A stretch of DNA of 64,000 nucleotides from Bradyrhizobium sp. CCGB12 (GCF_024199845.1 NZ_JANADO010000001.1:4650001-4714000); one strand, 5' to 3'; shown: positions 52,809 to 63,225, numbered from the stretch's first letter. The notes: generated from the sequence alone by a model not told the origin. A program made the numbers and translations.

Positions 52809-54437
52809 ATGCTCGGTTTGATGCAAGATTGGCCCCTGCTCTGCCACCGGATCATCGAACACGCCGCCAGGATTCATGGCAAGCAGGAGGTGGTCACGCG
52901 CTCGGTCGAGGGACCGATCCATCGCACCAACTATGCCGAAATCCACCAGCGCGCGCTCAAGGTCTCGCAGATGCTGGAGCGCGACGGCATCAAGCTCGGC
53001 GACCGTGTCGCGACGATTGCCTGGAACACCTGGCGCCATCTTGAGGTGTGGTACGGCATCATGGGGATCGGCGCCATCTGCCATACCGTCAATCCCCGTC
53101 TTTTCCCCGAGCAGATCGCCTGGATCATCAACCATGCGCAGGACCGCATCGTGGTGACCGACATCACCTTCGTTCCGATCCTGGAGAAGATCGCCGACAA
53201 GCTGCCGAGCGTGGAACGCTACGTCGTGCTCACCGACAAGGCGCACATGCCGCAGACCACGCTGAAGCAGGCGGTGGCCTACGAGGACTGGATTGCGCAA
53301 GCCGACGGCAAATTCAAATGGAAGGACTTTGACGAGAACACGGCAGCCGCGATGTGCTACACGTCCGGCACGACCGGCGACCCGAAGGGTGTGCTCTATT
53401 CGCATCGCTCCAACGTGCTGCACGCGCTGATGGCCAACAACGTCGACGCGCTCGGCACCAGCGCCTCCGAGACAATGCTGCCGGTGGTGCCGCTGTTCCA
53501 TGCCAACAGCTGGGGCATCGCCTTCTCTGCGCCCTCGCAGGGCACCAAGCTGGTGATGCCCGGCGCCAAGCTCGACGGCGCCTCGGTTTACGAGCTGCTC
53601 TCGACCGAGAGGGTGACGCATACCGCGGGCGTGCCCACGGTATGGCTGATGCTGCTTCAGCACATGGCCGCGAACAATCTGAAGCTGCCGGACCTGAAGA
53701 TGGTGATCTGCGGCGGCTCGGCCATGCCGCGCTCGATGATCAAGGCCTTCCTCGACATGGGCTCGAACGTCCGCCACGCCTGGGGCATGACCGAGATGAG
53801 CCCGATCGGCAGCGTCGCGGCGCTGAAGCCGCCGTTCCAGAACGCGACCGGCGATGCCAAGCTCGACGTGCTGCAGATGCAGGGCTATGCGCCCTTCGCG
53901 GTCGAGATGAAGATCACCGACGATGCCGGCAAGGTGCTGCCCTGGGACGGCAAGACCTTCGGCCGCCTCAAGGTCTCCGGCCCCGCGGTCGCCCAGGCCT
54001 ATTTCCGCCTCGACGCCAACATTCTCGACGAGGACGGCTTCTTCGACACCGGCGACGTCGCGACCATCGACGAGGCCGGCTACATGCGGATCACCGACCG
54101 CTCCAAGGACGTGATCAAGTCCGGCGGCGAGTGGATCTCCTCGATCGACCTCGAAAACCTCGCAGTCGGCCATCCCGCCGTGGCGGAAGCCGCCGTGATC
54201 GGCGTGTTCCACCCAAAATGGGACGAGCGGCCGCTGCTGATCGTGCAGCTCAAGCAGGGCCAGCAGGCCACGCGAGAGGACATCCTGAAGTTCATGGACG
54301 GCAAGATCGCCAAATGGTGGATGCCCGACGACGTCGCCTTCGTCGACGGCATTCCGCACACGGCCACAGGCAAGATCCTGAAGACGGCGCTGCGCGACCA
54401 ATTCAAGGATTATCGCTTCCCGAACGCGGCGGCTTAG
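52809..54437 (+). CDS. Acyl-CoA synthetase (long/medium-chain type)
   Basis: 542-residue AMP-forming ligase: ATP/AMP signature [20 protein letters not shown], the [11 protein letters not shown] motif, [14 protein letters not shown] and the lysine of the C-terminal hinge in [14 protein letters not shown]. It activates a carboxylic acid as an acyl-CoA with ATP. Substrate chain length is not readable; homologues in rhizobia act on medium/long-chain fatty acids. No operon partner; the flanking genes are unrelated. Confidence 0.92.
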   Translation: MLGLMQDWPLLCHRIIEHAARIHGKQEVVTRSVEGPIHRTNYAEIHQRALKVSQMLERDGIKLGDRVATIAWNTWRHLEVWYGIMGIGAICHTVNPRLFPEQIAWIINHAQDRIVVTDITFVPILEKIADKLPSVERYVVLTDKAHMPQTTLKQAVAYEDWIAQADGKFKWKDFDENTAAAMCYTSGTTGDPKGVLYSHRSNVLHALMANNVDALGTSASETMLPVVPLFHANSWGIAFSAPSQGTKLVMPGAKLDGASVYELLSTERVTHTAGVPTVWLMLLQHMAANNLKLPDLKMVICGGSAMPRSMIKAFLDMGSNVRHAWGMTEMSPIGSVAALKPPFQNATGDAKLDVLQMQGYAPFAVEMKITDDAGKVLPWDGKTFGRLKVSGPAVAQAYFRLDANILDEDGFFDTGDVATIDEAGYMRITDRSKDVIKSGGEWISSIDLENLAVGHPAVAEAAVIGVFHPKWDERPLLIVQLKQGQQATREDILKFMDGKIAKWWMPDDVAFVDGIPHTATGKILKTALRDQFKDYRFPNAAA

Positions 54438-54450
54438 TTCGGCACGGGGC

Positions 54451-54577
54451 GCCATGCCCGGGGCTTGACCCGCCTGCGCGGCCGAAGCCGCTTCGGCGAG
54501 GCGAAGGCCCGGGTATCCACGTATCGACCGCGGCAAAGATAGACGTGGATGGCCGGGTCAAGCCCGGCCATGACGGC
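54451..54577. repeat. Palindromic repeat, GGCCGGGCTTG type (copy 2, inverted)
   Basis: The reverse complement of 54451-54520 matches most of 41840-41928. It contains GCCGAAGCCGCTTCGGCGAG and ends GGCCATGACGGCG. Non-coding; same element as at 41796, opposite orientation. Confidence 0.8.
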
Positions 54578-54687
54578 GAGATGGGTGGCGGAACCCTTGA
54601 ATTTGCCGTCGCGCCGTGGTCTCAACGGCGCATCGTCGCGCCAAATCGGCCGGCGCCGTCTCCCAGACCCCGGCAGAGCTTAACCCG

Positions 54688-55542
54688 ATGGCCCGCAGGT
54701 TTTCCGCTCCCTACCAGTCGGAGCCCGTGTCCAGCCTCGCGAACTGGGCGCGCAATCTGGCCGTGTTCGCGGTGGTGGCAGTGGTGGTCTCGATCATCAT
54801 CGTCCGCTTCGACTTCCTGGAGATGAAGCCGGCGCTGATGACCTTCTTCGGCGGGCTCGTGATCGCCGGCCTCTCGATCCTGTTCGGGCTCGCCGGCTTT
54901 GCCGCGATCTGGCAGAACGGCTCGCGCGGCATGGGGCGCATCCTGCTTGCTTTCCTGATCAATGCGCTGATCCTCGCCTATCCCGCCTATCTCGCCCTGC
55001 AATATCGCAAGCTTCCGGCGATCCACGACATCACCACCAACCCGATCGACCCGCCGCGTTTCGACGCGCTGGCGCCCGTACGCACCGGCGATGGCACCAA
55101 CACCGCGGTCTATGCCGGCCTCTACTCGGCCGAGCAGCAGCGCCAGTTCTATCCCGACATCGAGCCGATCGAGCTGGAGATCCCGGTCGACCGCGCCTAT
55201 GCCATCGCGCGTCAGCTCGTCAACAAACGCAAATGGCTGGTCATCGACGAGCGCGCGCCGCAGCCGCCGCGCCGTGTCGGCCGCATCGAGGCGGTGGCGC
55301 GCACGCCGATCATGGGTTTCCGCGAGGACGTCTCGATACGGGTCGTGCCCGATGGCGATGATTCCCGCGTCGATATCCGCTCCTCCTCGCGCTATTTCGA
55401 GAGCGACCTCGGCAGCAACGCCGCCCGCGTCAAGAAATTCATTGAAGATCTCAACACGGCCGCCGATGCCGATGCGCTGAAGCCGGTGAAGAAGACGCCG
55501 GTCGCGCCACCGAAGGCACCGGCGAAGACGGTGAAGAAGTGA
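54688..55542 (+). CDS. DUF1499 membrane-anchored protein
   Basis: 284 residues. Two to three N-terminal membrane helices (LAVFAVVAVVVSIIIVRF, MTFFGGLVIAGLSILFG, ILLAFLINALILAYPAYLAL) precede a DUF1499 domain (about 125-265) with YPDIEPIELEIPVDRAYA and VRIDVRSSSRYFESDLGS-like segments. The C-terminus is Lys/Pro/Ala-rich. The ATG at 54688 is preferred over 54616, which lies just after a repeat. DUF1499 proteins have no assigned function. Confidence 0.8.
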   Translation: MARRFSAPYQSEPVSSLANWARNLAVFAVVAVVVSIIIVRFDFLEMKPALMTFFGGLVIAGLSILFGLAGFAAIWQNGSRGMGRILLAFLINALILAYPAYLALQYRKLPAIHDITTNPIDPPRFDALAPVRTGDGTNTAVYAGLYSAEQQRQFYPDIEPIELEIPVDRAYAIARQLVNKRKWLVIDERAPQPPRRVGRIEAVARTPIMGFREDVSIRVVPDGDDSRVDIRSSSRYFESDLGSNAARVKKFIEDLNTAADADALKPVKKTPVAPPKAPAKTVKK

Positions 55543-55547
55543 GATTG

Positions 55548-55613
55548 GCGAATAGGGAGTAGCGAATGGCGAATGGAAAGATCACATTCGCTACTCGCCA
55601 TTCGCTATTCGCG
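55548..55613. repeat. GCGAATGG-type inverted repeat cluster
   Basis: GCGAATAGGGAGTAGCGAAT at the left and CATTCGCTACTCGCCATTCG at the right are largely complementary, forming a long imperfect hairpin just after the DUF1499 gene and ending at the stop of the convergent MBL gene. It could work as a bidirectional terminator. Confidence 0.6.
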
Positions 55614-55615
55614 CC

Positions 55616-56533
55616 CTAAGCCATCCGATATGTCCCACCGATCACCGGATCGCCGTCCGTGGCGACCACGCCGCGCGCGACGAGATCTTCCAAGTGCGCC
55701 AGGACGGAATAGCCGGCCGCCGTCGTGAGCCGGGGATCGATGCCGATATAGATCGCACGCACCATGGTCGGGATGTCGGTCTCGCCCTTGGCGAGGCGAT
55801 GCAGGATCGAAGCCTCACGCGCCTTGCGGTGACGGATCAGGAACCGCACGAAACGCGGGCCGTCCGGGATCTCGGGGCCGTGGCCGGAGAAATAGAGATC
55901 CTCCTCACGCGCGGCGAGGCGGTCGAGCGAGTCCATATAGTCGGTCATCGAGCCGTCGGGCGGCGCCACGATCGATGTCGACCAGCCCATGACGTGATCG
56001 CCGACGAAGCTGAACTTCTGCTCGGACCAGGCGAACGCGAGATGGTTCGCGGTGTGGCCGGGCGTTGCCACCGCCTCGAGCCGCCAACCGTCTCCTTCGA
56101 CGACGTCGCCATGCGCGATCCTGATATCGGGCGCGAAATCGCGGTCGGCGCCGGATTCCGGATTGTGCTTCTCGCTTTCGAAGCGCGGTCGCGAGGCGCG
56201 GTGCGGGCCCTCGGCATAAACGGGCGCGCCGGTCGCCTGCTTGATCCGCGCGGTGTTCGGCGAATGGTCGCGGTGGGTGTGGGTGACGAAGATATGGCTC
56301 ACCGTCTCACCGCGCACGGCGTCGAGCAGCGCCGCCGCATGCGCCGCGTCGTCCGGGCCGGGGTCGATGATTGCGACGTTACCTCGGCCGACGATGTAGC
56401 TGACTGTGCCGGTGAAGGTGAACGGGCTCGGATTGTTACAGAGCACCCGCCGCACGCCGGGGCGGACTTCCTCGACGACACCAGGCTGAAGCGGAAAGTT
56501 GCGGTTGAACGGCACGTCGTCGTTGTCGGCCAT
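55616..56533 (-). CDS. MBL-fold metallo-hydrolase
   Basis: 305 residues with the zinc-binding motif VTHTHRDHSPN (HxHxDH), a later GHTANHLAF histidine, SFVGDHVMGW (Asp) and FSGHGPEIPDG (His), and a C-terminal helical region with LEDLVARGVVA. The layout matches the LACTB2/glyoxalase-II-like metallo-beta-lactamase group, which hydrolyses thioesters, phosphoesters or RNA. The start at 56533 has AAGAAG before it. Substrate unknown. Confidence 0.9.
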   Translation of the reverse strand: MADNDDVPFNRNFPLQPGVVEEVRPGVRRVLCNNPSPFTFTGTVSYIVGRGNVAIIDPGPDDAAHAAALLDAVRGETVSHIFVTHTHRDHSPNTARIKQATGAPVYAEGPHRASRPRFESEKHNPESGADRDFAPDIRIAHGDVVEGDGWRLEAVATPGHTANHLAFAWSEQKFSFVGDHVMGWSTSIVAPPDGSMTDYMDSLDRLAAREEDLYFSGHGPEIPDGPRFVRFLIRHRKAREASILHRLAKGETDIPTMVRAIYIGIDPRLTTAAGYSVLAHLEDLVARGVVATDGDPVIGGTYRMA

Positions 56534-56553
56534 GGCTTCTTCTTTGTTCTTTG

Positions 56554-56680
56554 ACGTCATTCCGGGATGGCCCGCGAGGGCCAGACCCGGAGTCTCGATG
56601 AACAGTAGCGATGCGGCCCGAGATTCTCAGGTGCGCAATTGCGCACCTGAGTTCGCGCTTCGCACGCCCCGGAATGACGG
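56554..56680. repeat. Palindromic intergenic repeat, CATTCCGGG type (copy 3)
   Basis: Outer ACGTCATTCCGGG and GCCCCGGAATGACG arms flank a 24-bp perfect palindrome, TCAGGTGCGCAA and its complement, at 56627-56650. Its core is shared with 15678 and 35184. Non-coding. Confidence 0.75.
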
Positions 56681-56689
56681 AAGACGTGG

Positions 56690-57904
<1,215 letters not shown>

Positions 57905-57990
57905 GAAACGTCCTTTCGCGTCTGGTTCCGTCAATAATTGCCCGACAAATTAAAGCGCCGCGGCAACAAGTGCAATTGCATCCTGGTTTC

Positions 57991-58021
57991 GGTCATTCCG
58001 GGTCGCGCAACGGCGCGACCC
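57991..58021. repeat. Short partial copy of the CATTCCGGG repeat
   Basis: GGTCATTCCGGGTCGCGC leads into a GGGTCGCGC/GCGCGACCC stem (58000-58021). It looks like a truncated copy of the element at 15678 and lies just past the ribB stop, where it may work as a terminator hairpin. Confidence 0.55.
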
Positions 58022-58035
58022 CAGAAACGATGTCG

Positions 58036-59112
58036 TCAGCTTTCGAGCTGCTCGTTGGCGACGATCTCGATGCCGAAGCCCGACAGACCCTTGTAGTCGT
58101 GCACCGAGGAGGTGAGATGCCGGATCGAGGTGACGCCGAGATCGCGCAGGATCTGTGCGCCGACGCCGACCTCTCGCCACTGGCGGTTGCGGTCGGCCTC
58201 CGTCGAGCTCTCATCGGGCAGCGGCGCCACGGGCACACCGGCTGCGCCGTCGCGCAAGTAAACCAGCACGCCACGGCCGGATTTCTTGAAGTGCTCGAGC
58301 ACCGTCGCCATGCGCTTGTGGCCGGTAAAGGTGTCCTTGACGATATTGGGCTTGTGGAAGCGCGTCAGCACGTTCTTGCCGTCGCCGACGCCGTTGTAGA
58401 CGAAAGCGACGTGGGCGATGGAATCGAACGGCGAGCGGTAAGCATAGCCCTGCAAGGGCCCGATCGGGCTTTCGGTGACGAAGGTCGAAACCCGCTCGAT
58501 CAGTTTTTCGCGCGCCTGACGGTAGGCGATCATGTCCGCGATGGTGACGTGCTTGAGCTTGTGCTGGGCGGCGAAGCGGGCGACCTGCTCCCCCTTCATC
58601 ACGCTGCCGTCGTCGTTCATCAACTCGCTGATGACGCCAACCGGCGGCAGGCCGGAGAGCTTGCAGAGATCAACCGCGGCCTCGGTATGGCCGGAGCGCA
58701 GCAGCACGCCGCCGTCCTTGGCGATCAGCGGGAAGATGTGGCCGGGCCGGGCGAAATCGTTGGCGCCTACATTGGGATTGGACAGTGCGCGGCAGCATGA
58801 GGCGCGCTCCTCGGCGGAGATGCCGGTGCCGCCGTCGGGCTTGTAATCGATCGAGACCGTGAACGCAGTGGTGTGCGCAGAATCATTATGGGCGACCATC
58901 GGGTCGAGCCGCAGGCGGCGCGCGTCCTCGGTGGTCACGGGTGCGCAGACGATGCCGGAGGTGTGGCGGATGATGAACGCCATCTTCTCGGCGGTGCAGA
59001 GCGAGGCGGCGACGATCAAATCGCCCTCGCCCTCGCGGTCCTCGTCGTCGGTGACGACCACGAGCTCACCCCGGGCAAAGGCCTGCAAGACTTCCTGAAT
59101 GCTATCGGGCAT
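58036..59112 (-). CDS. ribB: 3,4-dihydroxy-2-butanone-4-phosphate synthase with degenerate GTP cyclohydrolase II half (RibBX type)
   Basis: 358 residues. The N-terminal DHBP synthase domain (about 1-205) is intact: DDEDREGEGDLIVAA, TAFTVSIDY, ARPGHIFPLIA and GHTEAAVDLCKL. The C-terminal half aligns with the GTP cyclohydrolase II fold but lacks its zinc motif (C-x2-GD-x8-CxC), having FHKPNIVKDTF and GRGVLVYLRDG instead. It matches the RibBX group of alphaproteobacteria, in which this half has lost GCH-II activity. It supplies the four-carbon unit for riboflavin; another gene must provide GTP cyclohydrolase II. Confidence 0.88.
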   Translation of the reverse strand: MPDSIQEVLQAFARGELVVVTDDEDREGEGDLIVAASLCTAEKMAFIIRHTSGIVCAPVTTEDARRLRLDPMVAHNDSAHTTAFTVSIDYKPDGGTGISAEERASCCRALSNPNVGANDFARPGHIFPLIAKDGGVLLRSGHTEAAVDLCKLSGLPPVGVISELMNDDGSVMKGEQVARFAAQHKLKHVTIADMIAYRQAREKLIERVSTFVTESPIGPLQGYAYRSPFDSIAHVAFVYNGVGDGKNVLTRFHKPNIVKDTFTGHKRMATVLEHFKKSGRGVLVYLRDGAAGVPVAPLPDESSTEADRNRQWREVGVGAQILRDLGVTSIRHLTSSVHDYKGLSGFGIEIVANEQLES

Positions 59113-59201
59113 TTCCCAATCTCTATCCGTTATGGCCGGGAGGCTTAGCCGGACTTGGGCCGGGGCGCTAGTCTTCCCGGCGCAACCACTTATGCCGGAC
59201 G

Positions 59202-59226
59202 GCAAGCCTGCCAGGTTCAGGCTTGC
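59202..59226. other. Structured leader hairpin upstream of ribB
   Basis: GCAAGCCTG and CAGGCTTGC form a perfect 9-bp stem with loop CCAGGTT, 90 bases before the ribB start (minus strand) and past the antiporter stop. Further GC-rich pairing is possible. It does not match the FMN riboswitch consensus. It could instead end the antiporter transcript. Confidence 0.5.
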
Positions 59227-59283
59227 ACCGAAGATACCAGGGATATAGGCGCGGAGCGCCGGAGAGGAAGGCGGCCGGGGCGG

Positions 59284-61014
59284 TCAGGGCAAAACTTCGC
59301 GCCGCTCGCCAAGCCGCTGATCGAGCTCGGCGCGTTTGTCGGCCAAAAGCCCGGCCTGCGCGGCTTCGATCACCGTGACCAGCTCGTGGGCATCGCTGAG
59401 CCGGGTCACGGTGACATAGCTGGCGCCGGCCTCGTAGAGCTCGCCGACATCGGCCAGGAGATCGGCCGTCGCCACGATCAGGGCGGTGGGATTGAGCGCG
59501 CGGACGTGGCGGACCAGCTTCTCGTTGGTGGCGCCCTTCAGCAGCGAATCCGGCACGCTCAGGATGATCATCTCGGACTTGCCGACGCCGGCATGGAGCA
59601 GCGTGTCAGCGCTACTGATGTCGCCGTAGATCACATGCAGGCCGCGCGAAAGCAGGGTCTTGTACACATTGGGGTTGAAGTCGACCACGGTGATCTGGTC
59701 GAGCAGCACCGGTGCCTGCCGCTCGATCTCAGCCAGCAGCGCGCTCGCCGCCCGGAAAAAACCGAGGATGACGATGCGGCGGGCCTCGCCATGGCCGCCC
59801 TCCTGGGCCTCCTCGGCATGACCGCTGCCGTGATCGAGGTCGCGGAGGCCGATCCGCTTCAGGGGACCGATCGCCCAGCGGGTGATCTCGTCGCTGCGGG
59901 TCATCACGAAGGTCGAGAGCACCGCCAGCACCACGAAGGCGAAGGAGGCCGCGTTCGCCGTCTGCGCTGAGATGTGGTGGTCGGCGACGCCGGTCTGGAT
60001 CACCACCAGCGAGAACTCGGAGATCTGGGCAAGGTTGAGGGCCGGCAGCAGGCTCGCCCGCAGCCCCTGCTTCATCAGGTAAAGTGGGGTAAAGGTGGTG
60101 ACGAGGCGGCTCACAACCGTGAACGCCGCGATCATCAAGGCAAGACCGATCACCGAGAGGCCGGGCACGGGAATCGTCATGCCGAGCGCGACAAAGAACA
60201 GCGTGATGAAGAAGTCGCGGAGCGTGGTGACCTTAGCCGTGACGTCGAGCGCGTAAGGAAAGGTCGAGAGCGAGACGCCGGCGATCAGTGCGCCCATCTC
60301 GCGCGACAGTGACAGCCGCTCCGCGGTCTCGGCGACGGCGAAGCACCAGGCCAGCGCGCCGAGCAGGATCAACTCGGGGCGGCGGGCAATCTGATGGAAC
60401 AGGCGCGGCAGCACATAGCGGCTGACCAGCAGCGCGGCGGTGACCAGCACCGCGACGCGGCCGACCGAGAGCAGGATGACGCTGACCTGCAGATTGGCAA
60501 GGCTCGGCTGCACCGCCAGAAACAGGATGGCGAAGATGTCCTGGAGCACCAGCACGCCGAGGGTGATGCGGCCCGGCAGCGTGTCGAGCTCGCGCTTCTC
60601 GTAGAGCACCTTGACGATGATGACGGTGCTCGACAACGCGCAGGCGACACAGAGATAGATTGCATCGAAATGCCCGCCGCCGAGGGACAGGCCGAGGCCG
60701 ACGAAGAACAGGACCCCGAGCAGGCAGCCCCCGAGCAGCTGGCCGCCCGCCGCGAACAGGATCACGCGCCCTGCTCGCACGATCTTCTTCAGGTCGATCT
60801 CCAGCCCGATCATGAACAGCATGAAGATCAGGCCGAGCTCGGAAATGACGCCGATCGATTCCTGCGAATGGACCCAGCCGGCGCCGAATGGACCTATGCA
60901 GAAGCCGGCGATAAGGTAGGCCAGGATCAAGGGTTGCCGGGAGAAATGGGCGAGCAGGCCCAGCATCCAGGCAAACAGAATACAGAGAGTGATGTCGCGA
61001 ATGAGCTCGTGCAT
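59284..61014 (-). CDS. CPA2-family cation:proton antiporter with RCK-type domain
   Basis: 576 residues. A KefB/KefC-like antiporter part (about 1-380) with many helices including ALSSTVIIVKVLYEKRE and GVLVLQDIFAILFLAVQ, then a C-terminal TrkA-N-like domain from about 415 (RIVILGFFRAASALLAEIER, VVDFNPNVYKTLLSRG). In that domain the usual GxGxxG is replaced by GFFRAAS, so NAD binding may be altered. The ATG at 61014 (HELIRDITLCILFAWM) is preferred. Probably a potassium- or sodium-efflux system. Confidence 0.88.
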   Translation of the reverse strand: MHELIRDITLCILFAWMLGLLAHFSRQPLILAYLIAGFCIGPFGAGWVHSQESIGVISELGLIFMLFMIGLEIDLKKIVRAGRVILFAAGGQLLGGCLLGVLFFVGLGLSLGGGHFDAIYLCVACALSSTVIIVKVLYEKRELDTLPGRITLGVLVLQDIFAILFLAVQPSLANLQVSVILLSVGRVAVLVTAALLVSRYVLPRLFHQIARRPELILLGALAWCFAVAETAERLSLSREMGALIAGVSLSTFPYALDVTAKVTTLRDFFITLFFVALGMTIPVPGLSVIGLALMIAAFTVVSRLVTTFTPLYLMKQGLRASLLPALNLAQISEFSLVVIQTGVADHHISAQTANAASFAFVVLAVLSTFVMTRSDEITRWAIGPLKRIGLRDLDHGSGHAEEAQEGGHGEARRIVILGFFRAASALLAEIERQAPVLLDQITVVDFNPNVYKTLLSRGLHVIYGDISSADTLLHAGVGKSEMIILSVPDSLLKGATNEKLVRHVRALNPTALIVATADLLADVGELYEAGASYVTVTRLSDAHELVTVIEAAQAGLLADKRAELDQRLGERREVLP

Positions 61015-61081
61015 GCCAAATTGGTCCGTTTTGCCGCACCCTAGAGATGGGTCGCGGTGCGGCAAGCGAGCAATTCGTCAC

Positions 61082-61609
61082 ATGCGGAAAGGGCTCTTCG
61101 CAGCAATGCTGCTATGCCCCCTCGCCTTTGTCGTGCCCGCCGCCGCGCAATCCAAGGTCAATATCGAACAAAACTTTGCCGATTCGCTCACCGCGCTTCC
61201 GAAGCAGGAACTCGCCGTCTCCGGCGGGTTCTACGTGCCCGCCTATTCCAGCGTCGCGATGAGCCAGGGTAAGCTGCGTGTCGACTTCTCGGTGACGCTG
61301 AGTGTGCACAACGCCTCCGAGACCCAGCCGCTGGTGATCAAACGCATCGCCTATTTCGACACCGCAGGCAAGCAGGTCGAGACCTACCTGAAGGGTCAGG
61401 TGGCGCTGAAGCCACTGGCGACCGTCTCGATCTTCATCCCGACCGACGACGTGCGCGGTGGGACCGGGGCCAATTTCCTCGTCGACTGGGCCGCAACCGG
61501 TGAGATCGCCGAGCCGGTGGTCGAGGCCTTGATGGTTGGCGGCGTCGCCAATGCGCATTACGCTTTCATCAGCCAGGGGCGTCCGACCCGGACGGCCGGC
61601 AATAAGTAA
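61082..61609 (+). CDS. DUF3124 secreted protein
   Basis: 175 residues. A signal peptide (MRKGLFAAMLLCPLAFVVP through AAAQ) then a DUF3124 domain with GGFYVPAYSSVAMSQGK, LSVHNASETQPLVIKRIAYF and TVSIFIPTDD. Function of DUF3124 is unknown; it is likely periplasmic. It is divergent from the antiporter with 67 bases between starts, so both may respond to the same signal. Confidence 0.85.
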   Translation: MRKGLFAAMLLCPLAFVVPAAAQSKVNIEQNFADSLTALPKQELAVSGGFYVPAYSSVAMSQGKLRVDFSVTLSVHNASETQPLVIKRIAYFDTAGKQVETYLKGQVALKPLATVSIFIPTDDVRGGTGANFLVDWAATGEIAEPVVEALMVGGVANAHYAFISQGRPTRTAGNK

Positions 61610-61665
61610 GGCCGGCCGGCGCAACGCCGGCCAGCTCAACAAGAACAGAAACGAGGAAAACCCCC

Positions 61666-62898
61666 ATGACGTCCAGCTTCGATTTCGCGCCCCTGTTTCC
61701 CGCAGGGCTGCCGGCCCCTTCTGCGCGCTGGACGGGCCTTGCCAAATACAGCTTCGTCGGTGGCAACAATGATTCCGAACAGGTGCCGCTCGAAGGCCTG
61801 ATCGAGGCGACCAATCTCGCGCTACAACGCGAGGGCCGCTCGCTCGCCACCTACGGGCTGGCGCACGGCCCGCAGGGTTACGTGCCCCTGCGTGAATTCC
61901 TGGTGACGAAACTCAAGCGCGACGCCGGCATCGCCTGCACCGTGGACGACCTCCTGATCGTGTCCGGCTCACTCCAGGCGCTCGACCTCGTCAACGCGAC
62001 GCTGCTCGCGCGCGGCGACACCGTGATCTTCGAGCAGGAAAGCTATCAGGGCTCGTTGACCCGCCTCGCCCGGCTTGGGGTCAACGTCGTCGGCATCCCG
62101 CTCGACAAGGATGGCATGCGCATGGACGTGCTGGCGTCGACGCTCGCTGACCTCAAAGGCCGTGGCATCCGTCCCAAATACATCTACACGATCCCGACCG
62201 TGCAGAACCCGACCGGCAGCATCATGCCGGAGAGCCGGCGCGCCGAGCTGCTGCGCCTGTCATCCGAATACGGCGTACCCATCTTCGAGGACGATTGCTA
62301 TGCCGACCTCATCTGGTCGGGACAGCGGCCGCCGGCGATCTACGCGATGAGCCCGAATGGTGGCGTCATCCATATCGGCTCCTTCTCCAAGTCGATCGCG
62401 CCGGCGCTGCGCGTCGGCTTCATCGTCGCACCCTGGGATGTGATGTCGCGCATGCTGTCGCTGAAGACGGATGCCGGCTCGGGCGCGCTGGAGCAGATGG
62501 TGCTCGCCACCTATTGCAAGCCGCATTTTTCGACCCACGTGCCGGCCCTGACAAAGGTGCTGCGCACGAAGCTCGATACGCTGATGGAAGCCCTCAACGA
62601 GCAGTTCGGGACGGCGGCCGAGTTCGAGGCGCCCAAGGGCGGCATCTTCCTCTGGGTGAAGCTGCCCGACCAGGTCGATACGCTGAAGCTCTATCAGGCC
62701 GCGCTCGCCGCCGGCGTCTCGATCAACCCGGGGCCGGAATGGTCGACCGACAAGAGCCGTTCCAGCTCGCGGCTGAGACTGTGCTTTGCGAGCCCGACGC
62801 ATCAGCAGATCCGCGAGGGGATCGCCGTGCTGGCCGAGGTCTGCCGCCGGGAGTTCGGCGTGCCGGCCCGCAGCGCCAATGTCGAGAAGCGGGCCTAG
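61666..62898 (+). CDS. PLP-dependent aminotransferase (class I/II, MocR-like fold)
   Basis: 410 residues with the PLP lysine in HIGSFSKSIAPALRVGFI, LIVSGSLQALDLVNATLL at the N-terminal half, TIPTVQNPTGSIMPES and a C-terminal arginine in SSRLRLCFASP. It resembles 2-aminoadipate or aromatic aminotransferases without the MocR regulatory domain. GAGGAAAACCC precedes the ATG. Amino donor and keto acid unknown. The XRE-type gene is convergent 21 bases away. Confidence 0.92.
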   Translation: MTSSFDFAPLFPAGLPAPSARWTGLAKYSFVGGNNDSEQVPLEGLIEATNLALQREGRSLATYGLAHGPQGYVPLREFLVTKLKRDAGIACTVDDLLIVSGSLQALDLVNATLLARGDTVIFEQESYQGSLTRLARLGVNVVGIPLDKDGMRMDVLASTLADLKGRGIRPKYIYTIPTVQNPTGSIMPESRRAELLRLSSEYGVPIFEDDCYADLIWSGQRPPAIYAMSPNGGVIHIGSFSKSIAPALRVGFIVAPWDVMSRMLSLKTDAGSGALEQMVLATYCKPHFSTHVPALTKVLRTKLDTLMEALNEQFGTAAEFEAPKGGIFLWVKLPDQVDTLKLYQAALAAGVSINPGPEWSTDKSRSSSRLRLCFASPTHQQIREGIAVLAEVCRREFGVPARSANVEKRA

Positions 62899-62919
62899 AC
62901 TTGGCTTGAGGCCGCCTCC

Positions 62920-63225
62920 TCAAGCCGCCTTGGGCTGGCTGCCGTGGATCGCGGAGGCCAGCCGCAGCAGGAGGACGATCGAGACGTTGCCTTTGCCGGC
63001 CTCGATCTGGGCGATGTAGCGCTCGGAAATCCCGGAGCGGCGGGCCAGCTCGCGGCGCGACAGATCGCAGCGCGTGCGCGAGGACCTTAAGCGCTCGCCG
63101 AGCTCAGCCAGAAACGCGATCTCGGAATAAGGCGGCGCGGCGCAGCGCCCCGGGAGCACTTCGCCCGCAAAATCCACAACTTGATTCAGCATCGGTCTAT
63201 CCACGTTCGCCTTCGGGAAGCGCAT
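62920..63225 (-). CDS. Small XRE/HTH_3 transcriptional regulator
   Basis: 101 residues. The helix-turn-helix region LGERLRSSRTRCDLSRRELA then RRSGISERYIAQIEAGKGN is typical of the Cro/C1-type (HTH_3) family; only a short tail follows. The ATG at 63225 has AGGGGTAGG before it; an in-frame ATG at 63192 would give 90 residues. Similar HTH domains occur fused to a shikimate-kinase-like domain in BzdR/BoxR regulators, which is absent here. Targets unknown. Confidence 0.8.
   Translation of the reverse strand: MRFPKANVDRPMLNQVVDFAGEVLPGRCAAPPYSEIAFLAELGERLRSSRTRCDLSRRELARRSGISERYIAQIEAGKGNVSIVLLLRLASAIHGSQPKAA

Noticed and set aside
59113..59283. FMN riboswitch ahead of ribB
   Set aside because: The leader lacks the conserved GGGGCAGGGTGAAATTCCC-type and GGCGGT core, though it is structured.
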